Assembly: GCA_024401165.1 (NCBI GenBank)
Contig: JAKSLN010000009.1
Span: 1-42,267 of the forward strand
Direction: 5' to 3'
DNA: 42,267 nt
Source: Bacteroidaceae bacterium
GTDB lineage: Bacteria; Bacteroidota; Bacteroidia; Bacteroidales; Bacteroidaceae
Shown: one piece after another, positions 33,451 to 41,464 of the stretch
Position numbering within the stretch: position 1 is the first letter of the stretch
Layout: the number at the start of each line of letters is the position of its first letter
Notes under the pieces: generated by a model
What the model was told of the DNA's origin: nothing
Seen by the model: only the letters and a program-made list of their open reading frames with translations
Databases searched by the model: none
Made by a program: the position numbers and the translations under genes

Positions 33451-34647
33451 CTACTCCTTGTTTTTCCATATTGCCATCACTTTGTTGCGAACGGCAAAGA
33501 CATTAATCAGACTAACCACAACAAAAAGTATCAAGCCCAAGAGGATGGCAGGCATGATAGTTCCGCTGTCCATCTCAGGGAAGACACTCCACAACATGTC
33601 AAGATAGTAGTTGCGCACAAAAACAAGTGCCACAAGCGAAAGAACAAGAACGACTGCATTCATACCGATGGTAAGCAACTGATAAGGCAGGCTTACGCGC
33701 GCGGGCGAATATCCAATAAGGAGAAGATTCTGCAGCTTTTGCGTATTCTTTTGCACCAGCAAGTAGATGCTTAGCATGAGAATATAGAACGACAAGGCAC
33801 TTATGAGCAAACCAATTGCCATGATGATAATGCTGACTATGCGCAGGAAAAACATAGTCTTACCGGCATCCAGCTTGTCCTCTGCAATTTCATATCCCTG
33901 GTCTCCAAAGTACTTCATGATGTTTTCGTCAGCAGGATTGTTGACCTGAACGATGAGACGTGTCGGTGAAGCATCTTCGTTGGGAGCGAACTTCTGATTA
34001 CTCCAGTTGATGAAGTCTTCAGGTGCCAATATCGTATTGAGGCGGTTACTGAAGCCAACTACCCGACCCCTTACCGACTGCTCCTGTCCATTGCCTCGCA
34101 TCACGATGACCATCTCCACCATACCGACAACGTCTTCCGTTATCTTTGGCAATGACTGACTAGGTGCATATCCAAAGTTGTAAAGAGCCAGATAAGAACG
34201 GGGCAAGACAATAGGCACAATGCCTTCTGCCTCATTGAAATGCCAGTCATCAGACTTAACATCAACGAACTGAGTAGGAACACTCTCGAAGAAAAGGTCG
34301 CTGCTAAAGCCCATACCAGACACGCCAAAAGCCGCAGCCACATGATACTGAGTTGCAGTAAACTTTCCAACGGCACTGGTAAACGGTTGCGCTGCTATAT
34401 CATCAATCTCAGCCTCCTTGAAGGTCGACGAACTACCCGTGAGGCTGCCAACCATGGAAATAGACTTGGAAACAATGAGGTAGTCGTTCTTAATGAAGCT
34501 GTCTTCTTGAGAAAAAGCAGGCTTCACATCCTGATAAAACTGCAGAGAAAGCAGCACGATGAGCATGCCGAGCAAGTTGGCAAAGAAGAATCCAGCCAAT
34601 TGTCCAATGCTAATGTGCTGACGAAGAAGTTTCCAGACGAGTTTCAC
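33451..34647 (-). CDS. ABC transporter permease, FtsX/MacB-like
   Basis: A 398-residue permease with the FtsX-type layout: one N-terminal membrane helix (~15-37, GQLAGFFFANLLGMLIVLL), a large extracytoplasmic domain (~40-260), and three C-terminal helices (~265-295, 320-345, 360-390). Such permeases often drive lipoprotein release, efflux or peptidoglycan hydrolases rather than import. The ATPase is encoded 74 bases upstream, the AmgK-RapZ gene three bases downstream. The substrate is unknown. Confidence 0.88.
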   Translation of the reverse strand: MKLVWKLLRQHISIGQLAGFFFANLLGMLIVLLSLQFYQDVKPAFSQEDSFIKNDYLIVSKSISMVGSLTGSSSTFKEAEIDDIAAQPFTSAVGKFTATQYHVAAAFGVSGMGFSSDLFFESVPTQFVDVKSDDWHFNEAEGIVPIVLPRSYLALYNFGYAPSQSLPKITEDVVGMVEMVIVMRGNGQEQSVRGRVVGFSNRLNTILAPEDFINWSNQKFAPNEDASPTRLIVQVNNPADENIMKYFGDQGYEIAEDKLDAGKTMFFLRIVSIIIMAIGLLISALSFYILMLSIYLLVQKNTQKLQNLLLIGYSPARVSLPYQLLTIGMNAVVLVLSLVALVFVRNYYLDMLWSVFPEMDSGTIMPAILLGLILFVVVSLINVFAVRNKVMAIWKNKE

Positions 34648-34721
34648 TATTTAAATAGAATTTAAAAAAAATTAAATTAAAGCAACTGCTATATATATTA
34701 TATATAATGTATAGGAGAAAC

Positions 34722-35366
34722 TTACAAATGGAAGATATGTTCGTAAGGCAGTTCCATGTGCTTGCCAATACTTGTGACAATGACGCCGGCTCCCTGCTTC
34801 TTAGCTTCTTCCATCATAATTTCGGCCATGATGCGACTGTTCGTTTCATCCAAGTGACTGATAGGTTCATCTGCCAGGAGGAAGTCAAACGGTTGAACAA
34901 GGGCACGTATCATGGCAACACGTTGCTGTTGACCGAAGGACATTTTCCCGATTTTCTGGTCCACTTTGTCGCCAATGCCAAAGGCATCAAACCAAGACAG
35001 GATTTGCTTCTTATCCTTATAGCCAGTAAGGTTATTCTTAATCTCCACATTCTCCATCGCCGTCAGTTCGGGGAAAAGACGGAGTTCCTGGAAGATATGA
35101 CTCAGAGAATGCTTGCGTATATCCACCCATTTGGATGTCCCGTAGCGACTGATGTCATCGTTGTCAAACAGTATTTGACCGGAGTAGTCATGACGGTAGC
35201 CGATGATGTAGCTGCACATGGACGACTTGCCCGTTCCGCTGTTGGCTTGAACGAGGTACAGATGACCTCGCTCAAACGCAACATTAGTTTTCCAGATATC
35301 GCTCTCAATGTCCGTACGTTGGGCAAAGACTTTTGGAAGCGCATTCTGCAGTTGTATCTTGTTCAT
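34722..35366 (-). CDS. ABC transporter ATP-binding protein
   Basis: A 214-residue ATPase. Walker A is ANSGTGKS (41-48), Q-loop Gln93, signature SFGQQQR (143-149), Walker B FLLADEP (162-168) with Glu167, and D-loop HLDE. The signature lacks the usual LSGG. Where other ABC ATPases have the switch His (VTH or TSH), this reads IVTSIGKH (196-203), so the His is missing or shifted. It partners the downstream permease and starts three bases after the DUF4836-like gene. Single-copy nucleotide-binding subunit, so it should form a homodimer. Confidence 0.92.
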   Translation of the reverse strand: MNKIQLQNALPKVFAQRTDIESDIWKTNVAFERGHLYLVQANSGTGKSSMCSYIIGYRHDYSGQILFDNDDISRYGTSKWVDIRKHSLSHIFQELRLFPELTAMENVEIKNNLTGYKDKKQILSWFDAFGIGDKVDQKIGKMSFGQQQRVAMIRALVQPFDFLLADEPISHLDETNSRIMAEIMMEEAKKQGAGVIVTSIGKHMELPYEHIFHL

Positions 35367-35369
35367 TCT

Positions 35370-36851
35370 TTAGTTAAAAAGTGTCTCGATAAAATCCTTG
35401 CCGTCCTTTACAGAGAGAGTAAGTTCTACACCGTAGGCAGAGGTGTTACGCAAAGTCAAACGATCCAGTTGAGTAAGACGACCAATAAAAGAAGCCATCA
35501 GCATCTTCAAGTCAGATTGCTGCATCAGCAGTCCAATGAGGGACTGAGCGTCAACCGTAAGGTAGAAGTATGAATTACAAATGTCCTTCTTGAGATTCTC
35601 GATGCGGCTGTCAACCTCTTTGCCCAACTTTGCAGTCATATCCGTACTGTTAGACAAATAGAACGAATTGTTCTTTACGCCAGCCAGTATAACATTATTA
35701 TCAAGTGCAATCGTATAACTGTTTTCACCAGCCTTCATGACGGGAACGATGCCCTGAGACTCCTTACCGGCCATCTCAATTAGCGACAAAATCTCATTAT
35801 TCTTCACATCGGCCTGAACGAGGAAGTTGGGTTCATCCAACGAGGGCATCACGAAATTAATATCACCATTGAAACTTTCTATTACCTTGAGAAACGCGTC
35901 CTTAATTGCATTCAAGGCAATCATTTCAGTCGAATTTGAAGCCGAGGATAACTGAGTCTCAATAGCGTCCTTGATCATCTTGCCAAACTTATCACCTTCA
36001 AGGTGAGCACAACCCCAAACCAAAGGATCATCAGAAATTGTGTTGATAAACTTACCTGTATTAGGAGTAAACATCTTGGCAAATTCATCCATCTTGTTCT
36101 TCAAAGCGCTTGACAATGGATCGTAGTTGAAGGCCAAAACTGCCTTATCTTTCACTACATCAAAGGTAAGCGTAAAGTTCATGTCCATGTCCTCGGGTTC
36201 GAGGTCATACAGCTTTGCAGACTGTGCCAATGCCATCTGTCCTTCTGGACCTGCAGCATCCAGTATGGTGTTGATGTTGGTGAGAATAGCGAAAGGCTGC
36301 TCGATCTTGCCGACCGACTCAAACAGTTTTGTTCCCATTACGCTTTCGTCCTCATCCTGCTCCATGAGGGCGATCATATCCTTACGAGCATTCATGCCTG
36401 CATTAGAAAGACCCAGAAGTTTGTTTGCATCGAAGCACACTAGTATGTCGCCCATATCAATCCAGTTGTAGCCCTGCTTTTCGCTGAGTTTGGCCCCCAT
36501 CATTCGGCCAACGCTCTTTACCAAAGTCTTTAGATCTTCAGTGCTTTTCATTTTTGCCACAAAACCCAAAGAACCTTTGGGAGTTGCAAAGGCATATATG
36601 GGCTTTTCGAGGTCGATGCCGGAGTTGTCCAACATGCCATCCATGGGACCCATCAAACTCTTCAAACCATCGAGGTCGATATTGTGTTTTTTGATAAAAC
36701 CTGCTGCATCCAGACGAACGAGACCGACGGCATCACTGGGAATAGCCGAACAATACTTGTCACTTGACTTACGGCAGCACACCAGGCACAGAACAACGAC
36801 CAGCACAACGGCAGCAACACCAATGATTAGATTTCTTTTTTTCTTTTCCAT
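35370..36851 (-). CDS. DUF4836-like membrane-anchored protein
   Basis: A 493-residue protein with basic N-terminus, a hydrophobic helix (~8-24) and a Cys pair (LVCC, 25-26) that could be a weak lipobox or just the end of a membrane anchor. The exported part begins KYCSAIPSDAVGLVRLDAAGF, the IPxDA opening typical of DUF4836 proteins from Bacteroidetes. It continues with several repeats of that layout to the C-terminal ELTLSVKDGKDFIETLF. Function is unknown. It is the first gene of a tight unit with the ABC transporter. Confidence 0.75.
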   Translation of the reverse strand: MEKKKRNLIIGVAAVVLVVVLCLVCCRKSSDKYCSAIPSDAVGLVRLDAAGFIKKHNIDLDGLKSLMGPMDGMLDNSGIDLEKPIYAFATPKGSLGFVAKMKSTEDLKTLVKSVGRMMGAKLSEKQGYNWIDMGDILVCFDANKLLGLSNAGMNARKDMIALMEQDEDESVMGTKLFESVGKIEQPFAILTNINTILDAAGPEGQMALAQSAKLYDLEPEDMDMNFTLTFDVVKDKAVLAFNYDPLSSALKNKMDEFAKMFTPNTGKFINTISDDPLVWGCAHLEGDKFGKMIKDAIETQLSSASNSTEMIALNAIKDAFLKVIESFNGDINFVMPSLDEPNFLVQADVKNNEILSLIEMAGKESQGIVPVMKAGENSYTIALDNNVILAGVKNNSFYLSNSTDMTAKLGKEVDSRIENLKKDICNSYFYLTVDAQSLIGLLMQQSDLKMLMASFIGRLTQLDRLTLRNTSAYGVELTLSVKDGKDFIETLFN

Positions 36852-36902
36852 AGTTTTAATTGTTTATTGTAGCATTTTATTAATAATGTTAACTATGATA
36901 GA

Positions 36903-37637
36903 TTAAATTTGTTTTGCTAATTGCATGATATGAACAGCAACGAGCGCTGCCGTTTCTGTTCGCAGGCGACTTGTACCCAAGGAAACTGACTGATAGCCAT
37001 TTGCCTCGGCCAGACGAACCTCTTCTACACTAAAGTCTCCTTCCGGACCGACCAGCACGGTACAATCTTCTGCTGCATCCGAGATAAGAGAGTTCAAGTG
37101 GATCTTCGAACTGCTTGTGCTGATGTCGCTCGGGTCATAGCAGTGGCAGATGAACTTTTGGCCGGGACGTTCAGCCTCTACAAACTTCTTGAATGAAACC
37201 ATGTCGTTTACAGAAGGTTTCCAAGCCTTATGGCTTTGCTTTACACCAGAGACAACTATTTTCTCAATGCGATCGGTCTTGATGACCCGACGCTCGCTAA
37301 ACTGGCAGTCAAGAAAGGCAAACTCATCAACTCCAATCTCTGTTGCCTTTTCCACATACCATTCGGTACGGTCGTTGAGTTTAGTTGGGGCCATAGCCAA
37401 ACAAAGATGCCCCTGCCATGCACGTTCTTGCGGCATTTCCTCAACAATCCTGAAGAGACAGCGATGTCCTGTTGCGGTGGTAATCTCGGCACGATAAAAT
37501 GTACCTTTTCCGTCCATGAGGTTCAACTCATCCCCTACACTAAGTCGCAACACGCGAAGAGCATGCTGTGCCTCGTCCTGAGGAAGTTCTCCACTTTGAA
37601 CGTCAGGCGCGTAGAAGAATCGAAGCTCTTTTGCCAT
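36903..37637 (-). CDS. rsmE: 16S rRNA (uracil-1498-N3)-methyltransferase RsmE
   Basis: A 244-residue SPOUT methyltransferase that modifies U1498 of 16S rRNA with SAM. An N-terminal PUA-like barrel (1-70: DEAQHALRVLRLSVGDELNLMDG) precedes the knot domain (AMAPTKLNDRTEWYVEKATEIGVDEF, VGPEGDFSVEEV, and SLGTSRLRTETAALVA). The last motif is usually LGxRILRTETA, a minor variation here. Its ATG shares one base with the stop of the upstream MFS gene (TAATG), so translation is coupled. Confidence 0.96.
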   Translation of the reverse strand: MAKELRFFYAPDVQSGELPQDEAQHALRVLRLSVGDELNLMDGKGTFYRAEITTATGHRCLFRIVEEMPQERAWQGHLCLAMAPTKLNDRTEWYVEKATEIGVDEFAFLDCQFSERRVIKTDRIEKIVVSGVKQSHKAWKPSVNDMVSFKKFVEAERPGQKFICHCYDPSDISTSSSKIHLNSLISDAAEDCTVLVGPEGDFSVEEVRLAEANGYQSVSLGTSRLRTETAALVAVHIMQLAKQI

Positions 37638-38959
37638 TACTTTCTCTCGTGCTTATACTTAAACAAGAACATGAACAAAATTCCCACAACCAAAGAATAA
37701 CCAGCAAAGATATACCAACAGGTTGACCAACCATCAAACGTCTTTCCCAAAAGGAAACCGTCAGCATTCCATTCGCAGAAATGATTGATGATGGCACCGG
37801 CCGAGAGCGTACCAACGGTGGCTCCAATGCCATTAGTCATCAGCATGAAGAGGCCCTGGCCACTGGCACGAACGCTGGGGTCGCAAACCTGGTCGACATA
37901 CAGGCCGCCACTCACATTAAAGAAGTCGAAGGCAACACCGTATACGATACAACTCAGGATGAACAGGATTACACTTGGAAACTCGGGAGTACCCAAGCCA
38001 AAGAATCCGAAGCGGAACACCCATGCAAACATGGCAATCAGCATGACAACCTTTATGCCAAAACGCTTCAAGAAGAAGGGGATGAGCAAGATGCACAATG
38101 CCTCGGCAACCTGACTGAGACTAACCAACATGGTAGCATTGTTAGCACCAAAGGTATCTGCCATTTCAGGAATCGCCTTAAATGATGTGATGAAGGGGGT
38201 TGCAAAACTGTTCGTTACCTGAAGGGACATGCCAAGCAAGGCTGAGAAGATGAAGAAAAGGGCCATCTGTCTGCTCTTGAACAGTTTAAAGGCATCAAAA
38301 CCGAAAGTTGAGGCAAGCGACTTCTTCTCGTTTGTCTTGACGAGAGGACAAACAGGCAAGCTAAACGAATAGAGGAAAAGCAAGACGCTTAGGACGCCAG
38401 ATACCAGGAACTGCATCTCGGTGTATTGGAACTTATTGGCATCTTCGGCCAAAGTAAATCCAAAACCATTTGTACTGGTAGCGCAGTTAACAAACCACAT
38501 CGTCAGAATAAAGCCGATGGTTCCCATCGTACGAATGGGAGGGAAACACTTTACCGTATCCATTCCGTTGTTCTTCAGGATGGTGAAGGCAACAGAGTTG
38601 GAGAGTGCCAGCGTTGGCATGTAGAATGCAACACTTACTGTGTAGACCGACATAAACAAGGTCTTGTCGGGCATTGCATCCGACATTCCCAGATAGCATA
38701 GTCCCAGCATCATGACACCAGCAATCAGATGGCAGATGCCCAAAAGACGTTGCGGTTGAACAAACTTGTCTGCAATAACTCCAATGATTGCAGGCATGAA
38801 AATAGACACAATGCCTTGAATGGCATAGAACCAAGATATTTCAGCACCCATTCCTGCACGGCCCAGATAGTTGCCCATGCAAGTCAGATAAGCTCCCCAA
38901 ACGGCAAACTGCAGAAAGTTGAGCACGACAAGGCGTCCTTTCAATGAATTATCTTTCAT
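37637..38959 (-). CDS. NupG/XapB-like nucleoside permease (MFS)
   Basis: A 440-residue twelve-helix transporter of the nucleoside:proton symporter group. Typical blocks are LNFLQFAVWGAYLTCMGNYL, FYAIQGIVSIFMPAIIGVIADKF, and the second-half SGGLYVDQVCDPSVRASGQGLF. It should import nucleosides across the inner membrane. The periplasmic 5'-nucleotidase at 16501-18123 could supply its substrate. It lies 11 bases after rlmI and overlaps rsmE by one base. Confidence 0.92.
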   Translation of the reverse strand: MKDNSLKGRLVVLNFLQFAVWGAYLTCMGNYLGRAGMGAEISWFYAIQGIVSIFMPAIIGVIADKFVQPQRLLGICHLIAGVMMLGLCYLGMSDAMPDKTLFMSVYTVSVAFYMPTLALSNSVAFTILKNNGMDTVKCFPPIRTMGTIGFILTMWFVNCATSTNGFGFTLAEDANKFQYTEMQFLVSGVLSVLLFLYSFSLPVCPLVKTNEKKSLASTFGFDAFKLFKSRQMALFFIFSALLGMSLQVTNSFATPFITSFKAIPEMADTFGANNATMLVSLSQVAEALCILLIPFFLKRFGIKVVMLIAMFAWVFRFGFFGLGTPEFPSVILFILSCIVYGVAFDFFNVSGGLYVDQVCDPSVRASGQGLFMLMTNGIGATVGTLSAGAIINHFCEWNADGFLLGKTFDGWSTCWYIFAGYSLVVGILFMFLFKYKHERK

Positions 38960-38970
38960 TAATTTAGTAA

Positions 38971-40155
38971 TTATTCGACGTAAACGACCAAACCTTTCAG
39001 ATACTCGCCTTCCGGATGGTAGATGTTGATGGGGTGGTCAGCGGGCTGATGAAGCTGATGAAGGATACGCACCTTACGCTTGGCAATAGCAGCAGCGGTA
39101 AACACGGCTCTTCGGAATTCATCCTTGCTAACGGCTTGCGAACAGCTGAAAGTGAACAGAATGCCGCCCGGCTGAATCTTTTCGAACGCCTTCTGATTAA
39201 TTTTGGTGTAACCTTTCAACGCACGAGGCAACGCATCTCGATGTTTGGCAAACGCAGGAGGATCAAGTATAATAAGGTCATACTGGTCCCCCATCTCCTC
39301 AAGGAACTTAAACGCATCTGCCGCATAAGCCTTGTGGCGGGTATCTCCGGGGAAGTTGAGTTCGATGTTGGCATTAACCAAGTCGACGGCTTTAGCACTG
39401 CTGTCAACCGAATGAACCAACTTGGCTTCACCTCGCATGCTGTACACGCTGAAACCACCTGTATAGCAAAACATATTCAGCACACTCCTACCCTTAGAGT
39501 AACGCTCCAGAAGACTACGGTTATCTCGCTGATCAACAAAAAATCCCGTCTTCTGTCCCTTCAGCCAGTCGATGTGAAACTTCAAGCCATTTTCAACCGC
39601 TACATCCTCCGTTGCATGCCCGAACAAGAAACCATTCTCCTGGCCAAGACCGGCTTTAAATGGCAATGTCGTCTCGCTCTTGTAATAAATGCTCTTCAGT
39701 TTCTCGCCCATCACATTCTTCAGGGCTTCGGCAATCAACTGGCGATCGACGTGCATGCCAACACTGTGGGCCTGCATTACGGCCGTCTCGCCGTACATAT
39801 CGATAACCAAACCTGGCAGGTTATCGCCCTCGCCATGTATTAAGCGATACGTATTGTTCGTCGGACAGTCGGCTACGCCAATGGCAATTCGAGTTTGAAG
39901 AGCAACCGCAATACGCTCCTCATAGAAAGAGGTGTCAATGGTTCTATCGTCAAAACTCAGAACTCGGACGGCGATACTGCCAATCTGCCAGTGGCCCAGT
40001 GCGATAAAAGAATTATCTGCCGCGAAGACCCGAACAACGTCACCTTCCTGAAGGTCACCTTCGGTACGATATATGGCACCCGAGAAGACCCACGGATGGA
40101 ATCGTCTCAGGCTTTCGTCCTTTCCTTTTTTTAAATAGATTGCTTTTTGCATCAT
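38971..40155 (-). CDS. rlmI: 23S rRNA (cytosine-1962-C5)-methyltransferase RlmI
   Basis: A 394-residue SAM-dependent methyltransferase. A PUA domain (1-75, FHPWVFSGAIYRTEGDLQEGD) precedes an EEHEE domain and a Rossmann fold with VLNMFCYTGGFSVYSM (motif I, ~228), LIILDPPAFAKHRD (motif IV) and FTFSCSQAVS (motif VI with the catalytic Cys). RlmI methylates C1962 of 23S rRNA. It stands in a run of minus-strand RNA-processing and unknown genes, 33 bases after the exonuclease. Confidence 0.93.
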   Translation of the reverse strand: MMQKAIYLKKGKDESLRRFHPWVFSGAIYRTEGDLQEGDVVRVFAADNSFIALGHWQIGSIAVRVLSFDDRTIDTSFYEERIAVALQTRIAIGVADCPTNNTYRLIHGEGDNLPGLVIDMYGETAVMQAHSVGMHVDRQLIAEALKNVMGEKLKSIYYKSETTLPFKAGLGQENGFLFGHATEDVAVENGLKFHIDWLKGQKTGFFVDQRDNRSLLERYSKGRSVLNMFCYTGGFSVYSMRGEAKLVHSVDSSAKAVDLVNANIELNFPGDTRHKAYAADAFKFLEEMGDQYDLIILDPPAFAKHRDALPRALKGYTKINQKAFEKIQPGGILFTFSCSQAVSKDEFRRAVFTAAAIAKRKVRILHQLHQPADHPINIYHPEGEYLKGLVVYVE

Positions 40156-40188
40156 ATTACTTTATTATGTACTCACTTTGTGGTGTGA

Positions 40189-40818
40189 TTATTCCTCTTC
40201 GGCATCAACTCGGTCGATGACGTAATCACCCGTACATTTCAGTCTCATTAATTCTATATACATTTTCACACAGGCCCAGGCATCTGTGGCAGCATAGCGC
40301 TGCTGTGCTTCGGTCAGGTTATCCGCCTCCCAGTTTGTGAGTCGTTGCGACTTCGAGATATGCTGCCCAAATATGTTGGCATACAACTTCTGAAGCGCCA
40401 TGTCCTCGATGCCAAACTCCTTGACAAAGGTCTGCAACTCCACGAAAGTGCCAGCGCTGAAGTCACTACGACGGCGAAGTTGGTTCAAGTCATCATGCCA
40501 GGAAAGACCGATTTTGGTCACCTGCGTGTCACTGAGCAGTCTCTTCACGCAGTCAGGCAATCCAATATGATTAAGACGGAATAGGAAACACTCATGATCC
40601 GTTGCCACTTGCAGCAGGGCCACCTTATTCATTCCTTTTCCCTTTTGGAAACTGGGCCGCGTCTCCGTATCGAAACCTAGTATATCCTGCTTAAGCAGAT
40701 AGTTAACGGCACGTTCTGCCTCGTTTTCGCTAATTATAACATAAATACTGCCATCAAAGCTAACTTTGGGCAAATCATGAATGAGCGATTTGTCGAACTT
40801 ATCCTTCAGTATCTTCAT
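40189..40818 (-). CDS. DEDDy 3'-5' exonuclease
   Basis: A 209-residue WRN/RNase D-like exonuclease. Start set at 40818 (MKILKDKF). The longer frame to 41031 only reads through the upstream gene in another frame. The exonuclease motifs are complete: Exo I LGFDTETRPSF, Exo II KIGLSWHDDLNQLRRR and Exo III QRYAATDAWACVKMY with Tyr and Asp. It should trim single-stranded RNA or DNA ends. It overlaps the DUF5063 gene by 20 bases, so the pair is translationally coupled. Confidence 0.93.
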   Translation of the reverse strand: MKILKDKFDKSLIHDLPKVSFDGSIYVIISENEAERAVNYLLKQDILGFDTETRPSFQKGKGMNKVALLQVATDHECFLFRLNHIGLPDCVKRLLSDTQVTKIGLSWHDDLNQLRRRSDFSAGTFVELQTFVKEFGIEDMALQKLYANIFGQHISKSQRLTNWEADNLTEAQQRYAATDAWACVKMYIELMRLKCTGDYVIDRVDAEEE

Positions 40819-41347
40819 CAATGCTGTCTTTAATTGCAAACTTAATTCGATGTAGGCGTCGGAGCGCGTCGACGAGACATTCACCCCAGTACAGTTCGAA
40901 GCTGTCGACAATCGACCACAAAGCATCATGCATGCAGTCTTCGACACCTTCTTTGTAAGTCGCCAGGAAATTACGTACAGGCTGATAAATATCTGCCAAC
41001 TGTTCGGATATGCGTTTCCAGCCGGTTTCATCGGTCTGCATGAGGTCGTCGCTTACCACTTCGAGATACTCGTCGTCATTCCCGAACAAGTCAGCAAGTC
41101 CATAACGAACGAAATCGTAGTCAGCCTCCGTCACCTGTTCGTCGGGAAGAAAACTTCCGTCACTCTCAACCTTAGGTAGCAGGAGCGCTTTCGTGTACAT
41201 CAAAGGCATTAGTTTCAACAAGGTGTCTACAAGTTCCGAGCGCTTGGACTGTGCCCCTTGTTCAAGCAACGCACAATACTGCACTGACACTTGAACAAAT
41301 TCAATGACATCTTTCTGATAAATGACCTTCTCCGAAGAGTTTTTCAT
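40799..41347 (-). CDS. DUF5063 family protein
   Basis: A 182-residue cytoplasmic, mostly helical protein with acidic loops (DLFGNDDEYLEVV, DDLMQTDETGW, and SIDEDTEG at the end). I recognise it as DUF5063, a family found next to 3'-5' exonucleases in Bacteroidetes. Function is unknown. The 3' end overlaps the exonuclease start by 20 bases, suggesting a joint role, perhaps as a partner subunit. The -7 box TAACTTTG is 34 bases upstream. Confidence 0.85.
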   Translation of the reverse strand: MKNSSEKVIYQKDVIEFVQVSVQYCALLEQGAQSKRSELVDTLLKLMPLMYTKALLLPKVESDGSFLPDEQVTEADYDFVRYGLADLFGNDDEYLEVVSDDLMQTDETGWKRISEQLADIYQPVRNFLATYKEGVEDCMHDALWSIVDSFELYWGECLVDALRRLHRIKFAIKDSIDEDTEG

Positions 41348-41380
41348 ATTTTTAATATCCTATACTCGATAAATGAATGA

Positions 41381-41388
41381 CAAAGTTA
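41381..41388 (-). promoter_or_regulatory. -7 box for the DUF5063 operon
   Basis: On the minus strand TAACTTTG, a full match. It forms one arm of an inverted repeat CAAAGTT-6 nt-AACTTTG (41381-41400). No -33 TTG is present at 19-21 bp. Confidence 0.5.
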
Positions 41389-41431
41389 CAAAAAACTTTG
41401 TTAAATCCTCGAATAATAGAATATTTTTTCC

Positions 41432-41439
41432 TACTTTTG
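41432..41439 (+). promoter_or_regulatory. -7 box for ftsK
   Basis: TACTTTTG matches TAnnTTTG and lies 25 bases before the ATG. A TTTG at 41397-41400 is 31 bp upstream, too far for a normal -33 element. Confidence 0.5.
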
Positions 41440-41464
41440 TGGTCTAAATTTGAAATGCAAACGT

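Noticed and set aside
34648-34721. TATA-type palindrome as an operator
   Set aside because: The stretch is a simple alternating A/T run that is self-complementary by composition alone.
40819-41031. N-terminal extension of the exonuclease
   Set aside because: It reads through the DUF5063 gene in another frame. Homology begins at MKILKDKF, at 40818.
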